Below are positions 8,976 to 17,461 of a DNA stretch of 64,000 nt, one piece after another. Source of the DNA: Streptomyces celluloflavus (GTDB lineage: Bacteria; Actinomycetota; Actinomycetes; Streptomycetales; Streptomycetaceae); assembly GCA_000720995.1 (NCBI GenBank), contig JOEL01000001.1, positions 1 to 64,000 on the forward strand, read 5' to 3'. The notes under the pieces were generated by a model. It was given only the letters and a program-made list of their open reading frames with translations. It did no database searches and was not told where the DNA came from. A program made the position numbers and the translations under genes. Within the stretch, counting starts at the first letter, position 1. Every line of letters begins with the position of its first letter.

Positions 8976-10154
8976 ATGACCAAAGCCCTGATCATCGGAG
9001 GCGGCATAGCGGGGGCGGTGACCGCGATGGCCCTGCACAAGGCGGGCATCGACGCGGAGCTCTTCGAGGCGTACCCCACCGGCGCGGACGACGTCGGCGC
9101 CTTCCTCGTCGTCTTCGCCAACGGCCTCGAAGCGCTGCGGGTGATCGACGCGCACGGCCCGGTGGTGGCGGCCTCCTTCCCCGCGCAGCGGGTACGCGTC
9201 CTGGACGACCACGGCGAGCAGCTGGGGGAGCGCCCCATCGCGGGCACCGGACAGGGCACCGGCCTCGGCCCGCGCACCCTGCGGCGCGCCACGCTCTACC
9301 AGGTGCTGCACGCCGAGGCGGCCCGGCGCGGTATCGCCGTCCGGCACGGCAAGCGGCTGACCGGCGCCGAGACCGTGCACACCGCGCACGGCACCAAGGT
9401 GGTGGCGGCGTTCGCCGACGGCAGCCGCGCCGAGGGCGATCTGCTGATCGGCGCGGATGGCGTGCACTCCGTCACCCGCGGTCTCCTCGACCCGGCCGCG
9501 CCGCGCCCCCGCTACACCGGCCGGAACACCGTCTGCGGTTACACCCGCGACACCGCCGCGCAGCTCGCCCCGGACACCTACACCATGATCTTCGGCAGGC
9601 GGGCGTTCTTCGGCTGCACCCGCGCCCCCGACGGCGAGATCTGGTGGTTCGCGAACGTCCCGGGCACCGAGCGGGACGCCGGTTCGGGGGCCGTCCCCGC
9701 CGCCGAATGGCGCCGCCGGACCGCCGCCCTCTTCGCGGACGACGACACCCCGGCCGCCGGTCTGGTCCGCGCCACCGACCGCGTCGTCGCCTCCGGGGCC
9801 TACGACCTCGCGACCACCCCCACCTGGTACGACGACACCATGGTCATCCTCGGCGACGCCGCGCACGCGGCCGCGCCCAACGCCGCCCAGGGCGCCTCGA
9901 TGGCGATCGAGGACGCCCTCGTCCTCGCCATCTGCCTGCGCGACCGGCCGGATCCGCGCAGCGCCTTCGCCGCGTACGAGGAACTGCGCCGGGAGCGGGT
10001 GGAGAAGGTCGTCGCGGCCAGCGCGGGGATGGCCGCACTCGCCGCGCCGGGGCCGGGCGGCCGCCCGGCGCGCCCGGCGCCGCCCGAGCGCCGTACGGCG
10101 GACGGCAGCGCGGGCGCCGACGACTGGCTGACGGGCTACCGCATCGCGTGGTGA
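8976..10154 (+). CDS. FAD-dependent aromatic-ring type monooxygenase
   Basis: The 392-residue protein has the class A flavoprotein monooxygenase layout: GxGxxG Rossmann motif at the N terminus (ALIIGGGIAGAVTAMAL), the DG-type motif LLIGADGVHSVTRG near residue 160, and the GD motif MVILGDAAHAAAPNAAQGAS near residue 290. It fits the PHBH/salicylate-hydroxylase superfamily. Substrate unknown. The ATG follows a GGGGGGGAG ribosome site, 126 bases after the P450 fusion on the same strand, so cotranscription is possible but not required. The C terminus overlaps the convergent DUF2165 gene by 19 bases. Confidence 0.87.
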   Translation: MTKALIIGGGIAGAVTAMALHKAGIDAELFEAYPTGADDVGAFLVVFANGLEALRVIDAHGPVVAASFPAQRVRVLDDHGEQLGERPIAGTGQGTGLGPRTLRRATLYQVLHAEAARRGIAVRHGKRLTGAETVHTAHGTKVVAAFADGSRAEGDLLIGADGVHSVTRGLLDPAAPRPRYTGRNTVCGYTRDTAAQLAPDTYTMIFGRRAFFGCTRAPDGEIWWFANVPGTERDAGSGAVPAAEWRRRTAALFADDDTPAAGLVRATDRVVASGAYDLATTPTWYDDTMVILGDAAHAAAPNAAQGASMAIEDALVLAICLRDRPDPRSAFAAYEELRRERVEKVVAASAGMAALAAPGPGGRPARPAPPERRTADGSAGADDWLTGYRIAW

Positions 10155-10762
10155 GACGGCGGCTCGGCGGACGGCCCGCCGAGCCGCCGGACCGGGTCCG
10201 GCAGGTGGACGACCAGCAGCGCGATCCCGGCGACGGTGAGGTTCCGGGTCGCCGCGTCCAGCCCGTTCCACTGCTTGGACTGCCACATCGCGAACCACTC
10301 GCCGCCGACCGCCAGGAACCCCGCCCCGAACAGCAGCAGCACCATCAGCAGCCCGGCGGTGGCCGTCTGCCGGGCCCGGCCGGTGCCGCCGCCGCGCAGG
10401 GCGCCGCACCACCGCACGGTGGCCAGGCCCAGCACCACCGCGGCCACCGTCTCCCAGGCGATGACCGCCACATACGCGGCGTCCTGGAGGCCGGGCGAGG
10501 TGACGGCCCGCCACATCAGGTGCGGGTCCCGGAACGTGGTGTCCATGGCCAGCACATGGCGGACGAACTCCCGGTTGGTGCCGAAGTCGGTGAGGTTGCC
10601 GAAGGCGATCAGCGCCATGGTGAGCGCGACCGTCCCCGTGAGCACCGTCGCCGCGAGCGGCAGCGCCCGGGACGCCTCCCCGGTACTCGTCCGCCCTCCC
10701 GGGCGCGGACCGCCGCCTCGTCCGTCCGGCTGCCTGCCCGTCTCCGACTCCTCAACGCCCAT
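10136..10762 (-). CDS. DUF2165 family small integral membrane protein
   Basis: The product is 208 residues: a disordered Gly/Arg-rich N terminus (about 1-33) followed by four hydrophobic segments. The stretch FGNLTDFGTNREFVRHVLAM and DTTFRDPHLMWRAV are hallmarks of DUF2165. Family function is unknown. The gene overlaps the 3' end of the convergent monooxygenase by 19 bases. Start is the ATG of MGVEESE; a later start nearer TM1 is possible because the first 30 residues are low-complexity. Confidence 0.8.
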   Translation of the reverse strand: MGVEESETGRQPDGRGGGPRPGGRTSTGEASRALPLAATVLTGTVALTMALIAFGNLTDFGTNREFVRHVLAMDTTFRDPHLMWRAVTSPGLQDAAYVAVIAWETVAAVVLGLATVRWCGALRGGGTGRARQTATAGLLMVLLLFGAGFLAVGGEWFAMWQSKQWNGLDAATRNLTVAGIALLVVHLPDPVRRLGGPSAEPPSHHAMR

Positions 10763-10880
10763 GCGCCGTCCCTCTCCTGATCAACTTCGCCGGCAACTCC
10801 CGTACGCTGCTGCCCACTCGGCCGGTGCGCGAACCGACGCGGGACCGGGCCGGCCACCGAACCAGGGGAGAGCGGGGCAG

Positions 10881-11915
10881 ATGAGCGGAATACGGAGCGT
10901 GGGGACGGTCGCCGTCGCGGCGGCGGCGATGATGGCGGTGACCGCGCCCGCGAGCGCCGAACCGGCCGGTCCGGCCTACGACGCCGCCACCTCGGTGGGC
11001 GTCCACAACGCCTACGAGAAGGGCAAGTACCCCTATTTCGCGGACGCGTTGGACTCCGGCGCCGCGCTCGTCGAACTCGACGTCTGGACCAACGGCCTCG
11101 GCTCGTCCTGGCGGATATCGCACAGCAACCCGTTCGGGAACAACAGCAACTGCGTGAACGCCTCGACCGCGTCGGAGCTGCGCACCAACAAGCGCGACCA
11201 GGGCCTCGGCGGCTGCCTCGCCGATATGAAGGCATGGCACGACGCCCACCCCGGCCACCGCCCCGTCGTCGTCAAGGTCGAGATGAAGGACGGATTCAAC
11301 GCCAAGGGCGGCCGCGGGCCCGCCGAGTTCGACGCGCTGGTGCGCGGGAAGCTGGGCGACGCGGTCTACGGCCCCGGCGACCTGACCGCGGGGCACGCCA
11401 CACCGGACGAGGCGGTGCGGGCCGGCGGCTGGCCCACCCGCGACCGGCTCGCCGGCAAGTTCCTGTTCGAGCTGATCCCGGGCACCGTCGAGGAGCACAA
11501 CCCGTTCGACGACCTGTGGACCGACGTGGAGTACGCCACCCATCTCAAGGAGCTCGCGGCGCGCGGCCGGCTGGCAGGGGCGGCCGCCTTCCCCGCGGTG
11601 CACGGCGCGGCCGCCGGCGACCCCCGCGAACGCTACGCCGATCCGGCCCTGCGCCCCTGGTTCGTGGTCTTCGACGGGGACGCGGCGACGTATCTGAACG
11701 GCGGTATCGACACCGCCTGGTACGACGCCCGCCACTACCTCCTGATCATGACGGACGCGCAGAAGGTCCCGCCGGTCATCGACGGCACCCGGCCGACCGA
11801 GGCCCAGGCGCTGGCCCGGGTCGCCCAACTCGCCGCCGCGCACGCCAGTTTCGTCACCGCCGACTGGTATCCGCTGCCGTCCGTCCTCAAGACCGTGCTG
11901 CCGCGCGGCGCCTGA
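10881..11915 (+). CDS. Secreted PI-PLC-like phosphodiesterase (Ca2+-dependent type)
   Basis: The 344-residue exported protein has a signal peptide ending in PASAEP (residue about 26) and a TIM-barrel-like PI-PLC X domain. Active-site candidates are His in SVGVHNAY and His in WRISHSNPFG; ELDVW and KVEMKDGF supply acidic barrel-strand ends that could bind calcium; the C-terminal half contains FLFELIPGTVEEHNPF. Likely hydrolyses phosphatidylinositol or another phosphodiester outside the cell. ATG follows a GGGGAG-rich leader. This sequence type is different from the Tat-exported PI-PLC at 13280-14182. Confidence 0.82.
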   Translation: MSGIRSVGTVAVAAAAMMAVTAPASAEPAGPAYDAATSVGVHNAYEKGKYPYFADALDSGAALVELDVWTNGLGSSWRISHSNPFGNNSNCVNASTASELRTNKRDQGLGGCLADMKAWHDAHPGHRPVVVKVEMKDGFNAKGGRGPAEFDALVRGKLGDAVYGPGDLTAGHATPDEAVRAGGWPTRDRLAGKFLFELIPGTVEEHNPFDDLWTDVEYATHLKELAARGRLAGAAAFPAVHGAAAGDPRERYADPALRPWFVVFDGDAATYLNGGIDTAWYDARHYLLIMTDAQKVPPVIDGTRPTEAQALARVAQLAAAHASFVTADWYPLPSVLKTVLPRGA

Positions 11916-11943
11916 GGGGCGGCCGGCGGGGCGGCGCACCCGG

Positions 11944-12987
11944 CTACCCGGTGGCGCGCCGGTAGAGCGCGGCGATCTCCGCGCCGAACCGGCTGCTGTA
12001 GGACGTGGTGTCGTCGCCGCCCCCGTCCAGTCCGCCGACCACCCCGATCAGCGAACCGGTGCCGGTGGCCCGGTCGAGGTCGGTGAGCATCGGCCCGCCA
12101 CTGGTCCCGTTCGGGAAACCCGCGCAGGCGAACCGGAGCTGGGTCGGGCTCTGGGCGTCCGCGGTGTGCCGGCAGCCGACCGGCTGCTCCAGATCGTTGG
12201 GGTAGCCGGTCAGCTGCGCCGGGCGGCCGGCCGGCGCGTCGAACCGGATCCGTTCGGCGCCGGTGACGTCCTGGATCCGGGGGCGCGCCCCGCCCGCCGC
12301 GCGGACCCGGAGGAACGCCACGTCGTAGTCCGGATCGCGGTCGTTGACCCAGCGCGGATCGATCTCGATCCGGGTGGGCACCCACAGGCCGTACGGCACG
12401 ACGCCGTCGTGGTAGCCGGGCGCGAACACCAGCCGGGTGCGGAAGCCGCCGTCGTGGACGCAGTGCGCGGCGGTGACGACGAGGTCCCCCGCCGGGGAGT
12501 CCACCACGCTCGCGGTGCAGTGGTGCGGGGCGTCGCCGTCGTCGCCGGGGGCGAAGAGCGCGCCGATCGGCGGTGCGGCGGCGGTCGGCGTCGCGGTCAG
12601 CGGCCGGGACGCCGGCAGCGGGGCGGACGTACCGGCCCGGGACGCAGCCACCGGCGGGCCCGGCCGTTCCGTGTACGGTCCGGCGCGCACCGCGGCGGCG
12701 GCCGCGTCACCGTCCGCCGGCCGCGCGGTGTAGGTGCCCCGGACGGTGTCCCCGGACGCCAGGAACTCCTCGGACGCCAGGGTCCGCACCACGAGCAGCA
12801 CGCCGCCCGTGACCGCCGTCACGAGCGCGAGGGCGAGCACGGTGCGCAGCGGGCGGCCGGCGCGTTCGTGCCAGGGGCCGGCCGGCCCGGTACCGGTCGG
12901 CGCCGGGGACCCGGCCGCGTCGCGCCCGTGCTCCATGGGGGCGGGCTCACGCTCGCTCGTATCCACCAGCCGCCGCCCTCGCCGCAT
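11944..12987 (-). CDS. Membrane-anchored trypsin-like serine protease
   Basis: The 347-residue product has a cytoplasmic N terminus, one TM helix (TVLALALVTAVTGGVLLVV, about residues 48-67), a low-complexity Pro/Ala linker and an extracytoplasmic chymotrypsin-fold domain. The triad is visible: His in VVTAAHCVHDGG, Asp in DPDYDVAFLRV, Ser in NGTSGGPML. Three cysteines besides the HC cysteine could form disulfides. The start is uncertain: GTG at 12966 has GAGGG about ten bases before it, and ATG at 12936 is also possible. Cell-surface protein or peptide processing is likely. Confidence 0.85.
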   Translation of the reverse strand: MRRGRRLVDTSEREPAPMEHGRDAAGSPAPTGTGPAGPWHERAGRPLRTVLALALVTAVTGGVLLVVRTLASEEFLASGDTVRGTYTARPADGDAAAAAVRAGPYTERPGPPVAASRAGTSAPLPASRPLTATPTAAAPPIGALFAPGDDGDAPHHCTASVVDSPAGDLVVTAAHCVHDGGFRTRLVFAPGYHDGVVPYGLWVPTRIEIDPRWVNDRDPDYDVAFLRVRAAGGARPRIQDVTGAERIRFDAPAGRPAQLTGYPNDLEQPVGCRHTADAQSPTQLRFACAGFPNGTSGGPMLTDLDRATGTGSLIGVVGGLDGGGDDTTSYSSRFGAEIAALYRRATG

Positions 12988-13021
12988 CAGCCGGCGCGGG
13001 CCCGTCGGACGGCCGGGGGCG

Positions 13022-13067
13022 GCACCGGAGTCGGATATTCCTTTTATTCTGATGCATTCCGGTGCAT
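13022..13067. promoter_or_regulatory. AT-richer patch with nested inverted repeats
   Basis: Upstream of the protease gene, GCACCGGA (13022-13029) pairs with TCCGGTGC (13058-13065). Inside it ATGCA-N6-TGCAT (13052-13067) forms a second repeat around a TTTTATTCTGATG tract. The low-GC composition and symmetry suggest the promoter/operator of the minus-strand protease; no precise -10/-35 pair is assigned. Confidence 0.35.
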
Positions 13068-13279
13068 AAGGGTTGGCTGGTGACCGGTGCCGCGGCGGAA
13101 CGGGGGACCGGGGCGCGGGCGCCGGTCCGCCGTCCGGAGCGGTCCCGCGGCCCCGCGCCCCCGGTCACGCACCCGGAAGCCGGCCGGTCCGGCGGCCGCG
13201 GTGCGCCCGCCGATGTCACCCGGTCGGCCGATCGCCCGGACGCCCCAATGACCCGGCCGGCCGGGCCCTGGTGTGCTTC

Positions 13280-14182
13280 CTACGCCGCCAGGTTGTGCCG
13301 GATCAGCGTCTCGGCCAGGCCGAACTCGTTGGGGAAGTCCATCGGGACGATGCCAAGGCCCGTCCAGCCGCTCGCCCCCGAACCCGCCAGCAGACTCTTG
13401 ACCTGAGGGTTGAGCCGGTCGGCGTTGGAGCGGGGCGGCAGCAGGGCCGCGGTGCTGACGTAGTTGACGAACAGCTTGCCGGGCTGCGCGACGGCCTTGC
13501 GGAACTGCGCCTCGATCTTCGGGTACTTCCCGAACGGCTCGGTCATGTAGTCGTCCTGGATGTCGAAGAGCTCCGGATCGGCGTACCGGACGCCGCCCAG
13601 CCCGTCGGAATCCGCCAGCAGCACCACCTTGCCGCGGGCCTGACCCAGCGTCGGCAGACCGCCCTCCAGCCGGAACAGCGACCGGTAGCCCTTGTCGTCC
13701 AGATAGATGTCGAAGATCCGGCGGAACTCCTCGGCGGCGACCTCCGAGTACTCCTGCTTGACCCGCATCAGCACCGTTTCCGACGGGTGCGCCCGCAGGA
13801 ACGCCCGGCAGGCGTTGAGGACGTCACCGAACATCAACTCCTGGTAGAAGGCCCCGTGGTGGATGGCGAAGACGCTCTCGATGGCCCGGCAGCGGACGTC
13901 CAGGAAGCGGATCCCGCTGTTGAGCTGGGCGTCGATGGCGGTGTTCTGACAGGCGACCCAGGGGCCGCCGATCCGGGCGCCGGAGTCATGGGTGCCGGGG
14001 ATGGACAGTCGCTGTACGGGGGTGGCGTCGCCGAGTCCCGCCATCCAGTCCTGGACGGACAGGACGGTCGGCCCGCGCCCGGTGGCCCCCGCGGTGAACT
14101 GCCCGCTCCCGACGCCCGCCAGCACTCCCGCGGCCGACAGCACCGCTGTGCTCCGGAGGAAACTCCGTCGATCCAGCCCCAT
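13280..14182 (-). CDS. Tat-exported phosphatidylinositol-specific phospholipase C
   Basis: The 300-residue protein starts MGLDRRSFLRSTAV, a textbook twin-arginine signal. The mature part matches bacterial PI-PLC: RLSIPGTHDSGARIG with the first catalytic His, GIRFLDVRCR, and AIHHGAFYQ with the second His; ETVLMRVKQEYS and VVLLADSDG continue the barrel. Expected reaction: cleavage of phosphatidylinositol to diacylglycerol and inositol phosphate outside the cell. The ATG is chosen for the Tat motif and an upstream AGGGG; longer in-frame sequence is non-coding in character. Size is close to the roughly 300-residue Bacillus enzymes. Confidence 0.9.
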   Translation of the reverse strand: MGLDRRSFLRSTAVLSAAGVLAGVGSGQFTAGATGRGPTVLSVQDWMAGLGDATPVQRLSIPGTHDSGARIGGPWVACQNTAIDAQLNSGIRFLDVRCRAIESVFAIHHGAFYQELMFGDVLNACRAFLRAHPSETVLMRVKQEYSEVAAEEFRRIFDIYLDDKGYRSLFRLEGGLPTLGQARGKVVLLADSDGLGGVRYADPELFDIQDDYMTEPFGKYPKIEAQFRKAVAQPGKLFVNYVSTAALLPPRSNADRLNPQVKSLLAGSGASGWTGLGIVPMDFPNEFGLAETLIRHNLAA

Positions 14183-14350
14183 GGCGCAACCCCTGCCCCT
14201 CGTGTCGGCGCGCCGCACGGCTGCCCCGGTGCGAACGCGTGATCGGAGCATCGAACCATACGCACGCCGGACGCGGCACCCGGCCGCCGGACCTCAGGGG
14301 CCCACCGGCCGGGACCGGCCATACCAGGGGCCGTTATCGGCCGCCGCCCG

Positions 14351-15313
14351 TCAGTCGCGGAAGGCGAGCGACAGCGCGAAGCGGTCCTTGTCGTCCGTCC
14401 ACCAGTGGGCCAACGTCAGCCCGGCTGCGGCGAGTTCGGCACGTACGCCGCTCTCGCGGAACTTGGCGGAGACCTCCGTCCGCAGCTCCTCGCCCGCCGC
14501 GAAGGTGACTGCCAGGTCCACGCCGGGGATCTTGACGGTCAGGTCCCTGCGGGCCCGCAGCCGCATCTCGATCCACTCGTTCCCGGCGTCCCAGAGCGCG
14601 ATATGGGCGAAGTCCGCCGGATCGAAGTCGGCGCCCAGCTCCCGGTTGACGACGTGGAGGACGTTCTTGTCGAACGCGGCCGTCACGCCCCGCGCGTCGT
14701 CATAGGCGGCGACGAGCGTGGCCTCGTCCTTGACCAGATCGGTGCCGAGCAGCAGGGCGTCGCCCGGGGAGAGCAGATCGTGCACCGCGCGCAGGAAGAC
14801 CGACCGCTCCCGGGGCAGCAGATTGCCGATGGTGCCGCCGAGGAAGGCGAGCAGCCGCGGACCGGGTACCGCGGGCAGCGGGATGCCCCGCTGGAAGTCG
14901 GCGACCAGCGCGTGCACGGTGAGACCGGGATACTCGGCGAGCAGCGCCTCGCCCGCGGCCGTCAGCGCGGACTCGCTGACGTCGACGGGCACGTAGGTGT
15001 GCAGCTCGGGCAGTGCGCCGATGAGGTGGCGGGTCTTGTCGGACGAGCCGGAGCCCAGCTCGATGAGGGTGCGCGCGCCGGTGGCCGCGGCGATCCGGGC
15101 GGCGCGGGCGCGCAGGATCTCCCGCTCGGCGCGGGTGGGGTAGTACTCGGGCAGCGTGGTGATCTCCTCGAACAGCTCGCTGCCGCGGGCGTCGTAGAAC
15201 CACTTCGGCGGCAGCTGCTTGGGCGTACGGGTCAGCCCCTGGACGACGTCGGCGCGCAGTGCGGCCGTGGTGGCGTCGGCGGGGAGGGTGCGGGTGATGC
15301 TGAGGGGGCTCAC
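14351..15313 (-). CDS. egtD: EgtD, L-histidine N-alpha-methyltransferase
   Basis: The 320-residue enzyme has the usual EgtD length. It shows PPKWFYDARGSELFEEI near the N terminus, the SAM-binding motif LIELGSGSSDKTRHL and LAFLGGTIGNLLPRE. It converts histidine plus three SAM to hercynine (trimethylhistidine), the first step of ergothioneine synthesis. The GTG start overlaps the egtC stop codon as GTGA, so translation is coupled. Last gene of the egtABCD operon; no egtE beta-lyase follows it. Confidence 0.95.
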   Translation of the reverse strand: MSPLSITRTLPADATTAALRADVVQGLTRTPKQLPPKWFYDARGSELFEEITTLPEYYPTRAEREILRARAARIAAATGARTLIELGSGSSDKTRHLIGALPELHTYVPVDVSESALTAAGEALLAEYPGLTVHALVADFQRGIPLPAVPGPRLLAFLGGTIGNLLPRERSVFLRAVHDLLSPGDALLLGTDLVKDEATLVAAYDDARGVTAAFDKNVLHVVNRELGADFDPADFAHIALWDAGNEWIEMRLRARRDLTVKIPGVDLAVTFAAGEELRTEVSAKFRESGVRAELAAAGLTLAHWWTDDKDRFALSLAFRD

Positions 15314-16065
15314 GTGGCGGGCTCCTTGAGCGGGGTGAGCTGGACGTCGGTGCCGGTGGCGCGGAGCAGGGTGCCGTTGGGGACCTCGGTCCAGTGGGGG
15401 GAGTCGTCGTACGGCTCGGAGGCGATCACGGTGCCGCCGCCGGGCACGGACCGCCGGAAGAGGGTGTCGCCCCAGGTGGTGGCGGCGATGGAGGTGCCGT
15501 CGGTGAGCAGCAGGTTGAGCCGGGAGACCGGTGCCGCCGCCGCCACGGCCGTCACGGTGGCGGCCAGCGCCGCGCCGGGGTCGGCACCGCTCGCCATCCG
15601 GTGCTGGACGAGCGCCCACAGGAACGCCGCGTCGCAGCGGGCCTCCATCCGCAGCAGCTCCACCGGCGGCAGCTCGGCCGCCAGGCCGGCGAGCGAGCCG
15701 GGCCAGCCGCGCACCGCGCCGTTGTGGCTGAAGAGATACCGGCCGGCGGCGTACGGTGCGGCCGCCGCCTCGGCGTCCGCGCCCGCCTCGGTGGCATCGC
15801 GTACGGCGGCCAGCAGCGCGCCGGTGCGCACCACCCGCGCCAGGTCGGGCAGCGATTCATCGGCCCAGATCGGCCCGGCCCTGCGGTAGCGGGCCGGCAC
15901 CGGGTCGCCCGGCGCGTACCAGCCGACGCCGAACCCGTCCGCGTTGACCGTGCCGTGCGCCTGGTGGCGCGGCGCCCAGGACTGCCGGTACAGGCCGTCC
16001 GGCGGGTCCAGCACCACCTCGCCGAACGGTATCGCCGGCCCGATGTATGCGATGTGGCGGCACAT
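15310..16065 (-). CDS. egtC: EgtC, gamma-glutamyl hercynylcysteine sulfoxide hydrolase
   Basis: The 251-residue class II glutamine amidotransferase-fold protein begins MCRHIAYIG, with Cys2 as N-terminal nucleophile after Met removal. NADGFGVGWY and RYLFSHNGAVRGW are the expected amidotransferase motifs. It removes the glutamate from gamma-glutamyl-hercynylcysteine sulfoxide. Its stop overlaps the egtD start; 76 bases separate it from egtB. Confidence 0.93.
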   Translation of the reverse strand: MCRHIAYIGPAIPFGEVVLDPPDGLYRQSWAPRHQAHGTVNADGFGVGWYAPGDPVPARYRRAGPIWADESLPDLARVVRTGALLAAVRDATEAGADAEAAAAPYAAGRYLFSHNGAVRGWPGSLAGLAAELPPVELLRMEARCDAAFLWALVQHRMASGADPGAALAATVTAVAAAAPVSRLNLLLTDGTSIAATTWGDTLFRRSVPGGGTVIASEPYDDSPHWTEVPNGTLLRATGTDVQLTPLKEPAT

Positions 16066-16141
16066 CAGCGCTCGGCCTCCTCGGGCGTGCTGCCGCGCTC
16101 CGGCCGGCGCCCCGCGGGCCGGTCCGGTCCGGCCGCGGGCC

Positions 16142-17461
16142 TCATACGCCCGCCGCCGGACCGGCGTCCCGGGCGGTGCGGAACCCGGCGAAGATCTGCC
16201 GCCGCACGGGCAGGTCCCAGTTGCGGAACGTGCCCCGGCAGGCGACCGGATCGACGGCGAACGACCCGCCGCGCAGCACCTTGTGCGCGGGGCCGAAGAA
16301 GACCTCCGAATACTCCCGGTAGGGAAACGCGGCGAAGCCCGGATAGGGCAGGAAGTCGCTCGCCGTCCACTCCCACACATCGCCGATCAACTGCCGTATG
16401 CCCAGCGGCGACTGGCCCTCCGGGTAGCTGCCGACCGGGGCGGGCCGCAGATGCCGCTGGCCGAGGTTGGCGTGCGCCGGGGTCGGGTCCGCGTCGCCCC
16501 ACGGGTAGCGCCGCGCCCGCCGGGTGGCCGGATCGTGCCGGGCGGCCTTCTCCCACTCGGCCTCCGTCGGCAGCCGCCGCCCCGCCCAGCGCGCGTACGC
16601 GTCCGCCTCGTACCAGCTCACATGGAGCACCGGTTCGTCCGGCGGCACCGGCTCGGTCACCCCGAACCGGCGGCGCAGCCACCGGCCGCCCTCCTGCCGC
16701 CAGAACAGCGGCGCGCGCAGCCCGTGCTCCCGCACCTGCGCCCAGCCCGCCCCGGCCCACCAGCGGGGGTCGTCGTAGCCGCCGTCCTCGATGAAGCGCA
16801 GGTAGGCGCCGTTGCTGACCGGTGTGGTGTCCAGCAGGAAGGCGGGCAGCAACCGGCGGTGCGCGGGCCGCTCGTTGTCCAGCGCCCACGGCTCGGTGGA
16901 GGTGCCCATGGTGAACGGGCCGCCGGGAACCAGGACTTCGGCCGGCAGGATGCCGTCGGAGGTGACCGGCGGGTCGGGCGCGCCCAGCACGGCCGGACCG
17001 CGGCGCAGCTGATGGGTGATGAGCATGGTCTCGTCGTGCTGTTGCTCATGCTGCGCGATCATGCCGAAGGCGAAGCCGGCGTCCAGCAGCGGATCGCCGC
17101 GCAGCGGGGTGCGCGCCAGGATGTCCAGCACCCGGCCGCGGACCTCACCGGCGTAGCCGTGGGCCTCGGCGGGCCCCAGCAGCGGCAGCGACGGCCGCGC
17201 GGCGCGCGGATGCGCGAAGGCGTCGTAGACGGAGTCGAGGTCCGGGCGCAGCGCGTCGCGGCCGCCCACGGTGCGCAGCAGCCACTGCTCCTCCTGGTTG
17301 CCGATGTGCGCCAGGTCCCACACCAGCGGGGACATCAGCGGGGAGTGCTGCGCGAGGAGATCCCCTTCCTCGACGCAGGTGGTCAGCAGCCGGGTGCGGT
17401 CCCGGGCGGCGTGCAGCGCCACGGCCGCGCGCTCCCGGAGCGTCTCGGGATCGATGGTCAC
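16142..17461 (-). CDS. egtB: EgtB, hercynine oxygenase (sulfoxide synthase)
   Basis: The 439-residue non-haem iron enzyme has an N-terminal DinB-like half with the iron-binding histidines in VWDLAHIGNQEE and MIAQHEQQHDETM. The C-terminal FGE-sulfatase/lectin-like half includes VPGGPFTMGT, RLPTEAEWEKAAR, GDVWEWTASDF, KVLRGGSFA and GFR near the end. It joins hercynine to gamma-glutamylcysteine using oxygen. GTG start forms a GTGA overlap with the egtA stop, supporting translational coupling. Confidence 0.95.
   Translation of the reverse strand: MTIDPETLRERAAVALHAARDRTRLLTTCVEEGDLLAQHSPLMSPLVWDLAHIGNQEEQWLLRTVGGRDALRPDLDSVYDAFAHPRAARPSLPLLGPAEAHGYAGEVRGRVLDILARTPLRGDPLLDAGFAFGMIAQHEQQHDETMLITHQLRRGPAVLGAPDPPVTSDGILPAEVLVPGGPFTMGTSTEPWALDNERPAHRRLLPAFLLDTTPVSNGAYLRFIEDGGYDDPRWWAGAGWAQVREHGLRAPLFWRQEGGRWLRRRFGVTEPVPPDEPVLHVSWYEADAYARWAGRRLPTEAEWEKAARHDPATRRARRYPWGDADPTPAHANLGQRHLRPAPVGSYPEGQSPLGIRQLIGDVWEWTASDFLPYPGFAAFPYREYSEVFFGPAHKVLRGGSFAVDPVACRGTFRNWDLPVRRQIFAGFRTARDAGPAAGV

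Noticed and set aside
5439-10514. Very long open frame antisense to the P450 fusion and FAD monooxygenase
   Set aside because: Its Gly/Arg/Val-rich composition is the reverse complement of well-recognised enzymes on the plus strand; typical of high-GC DNA.
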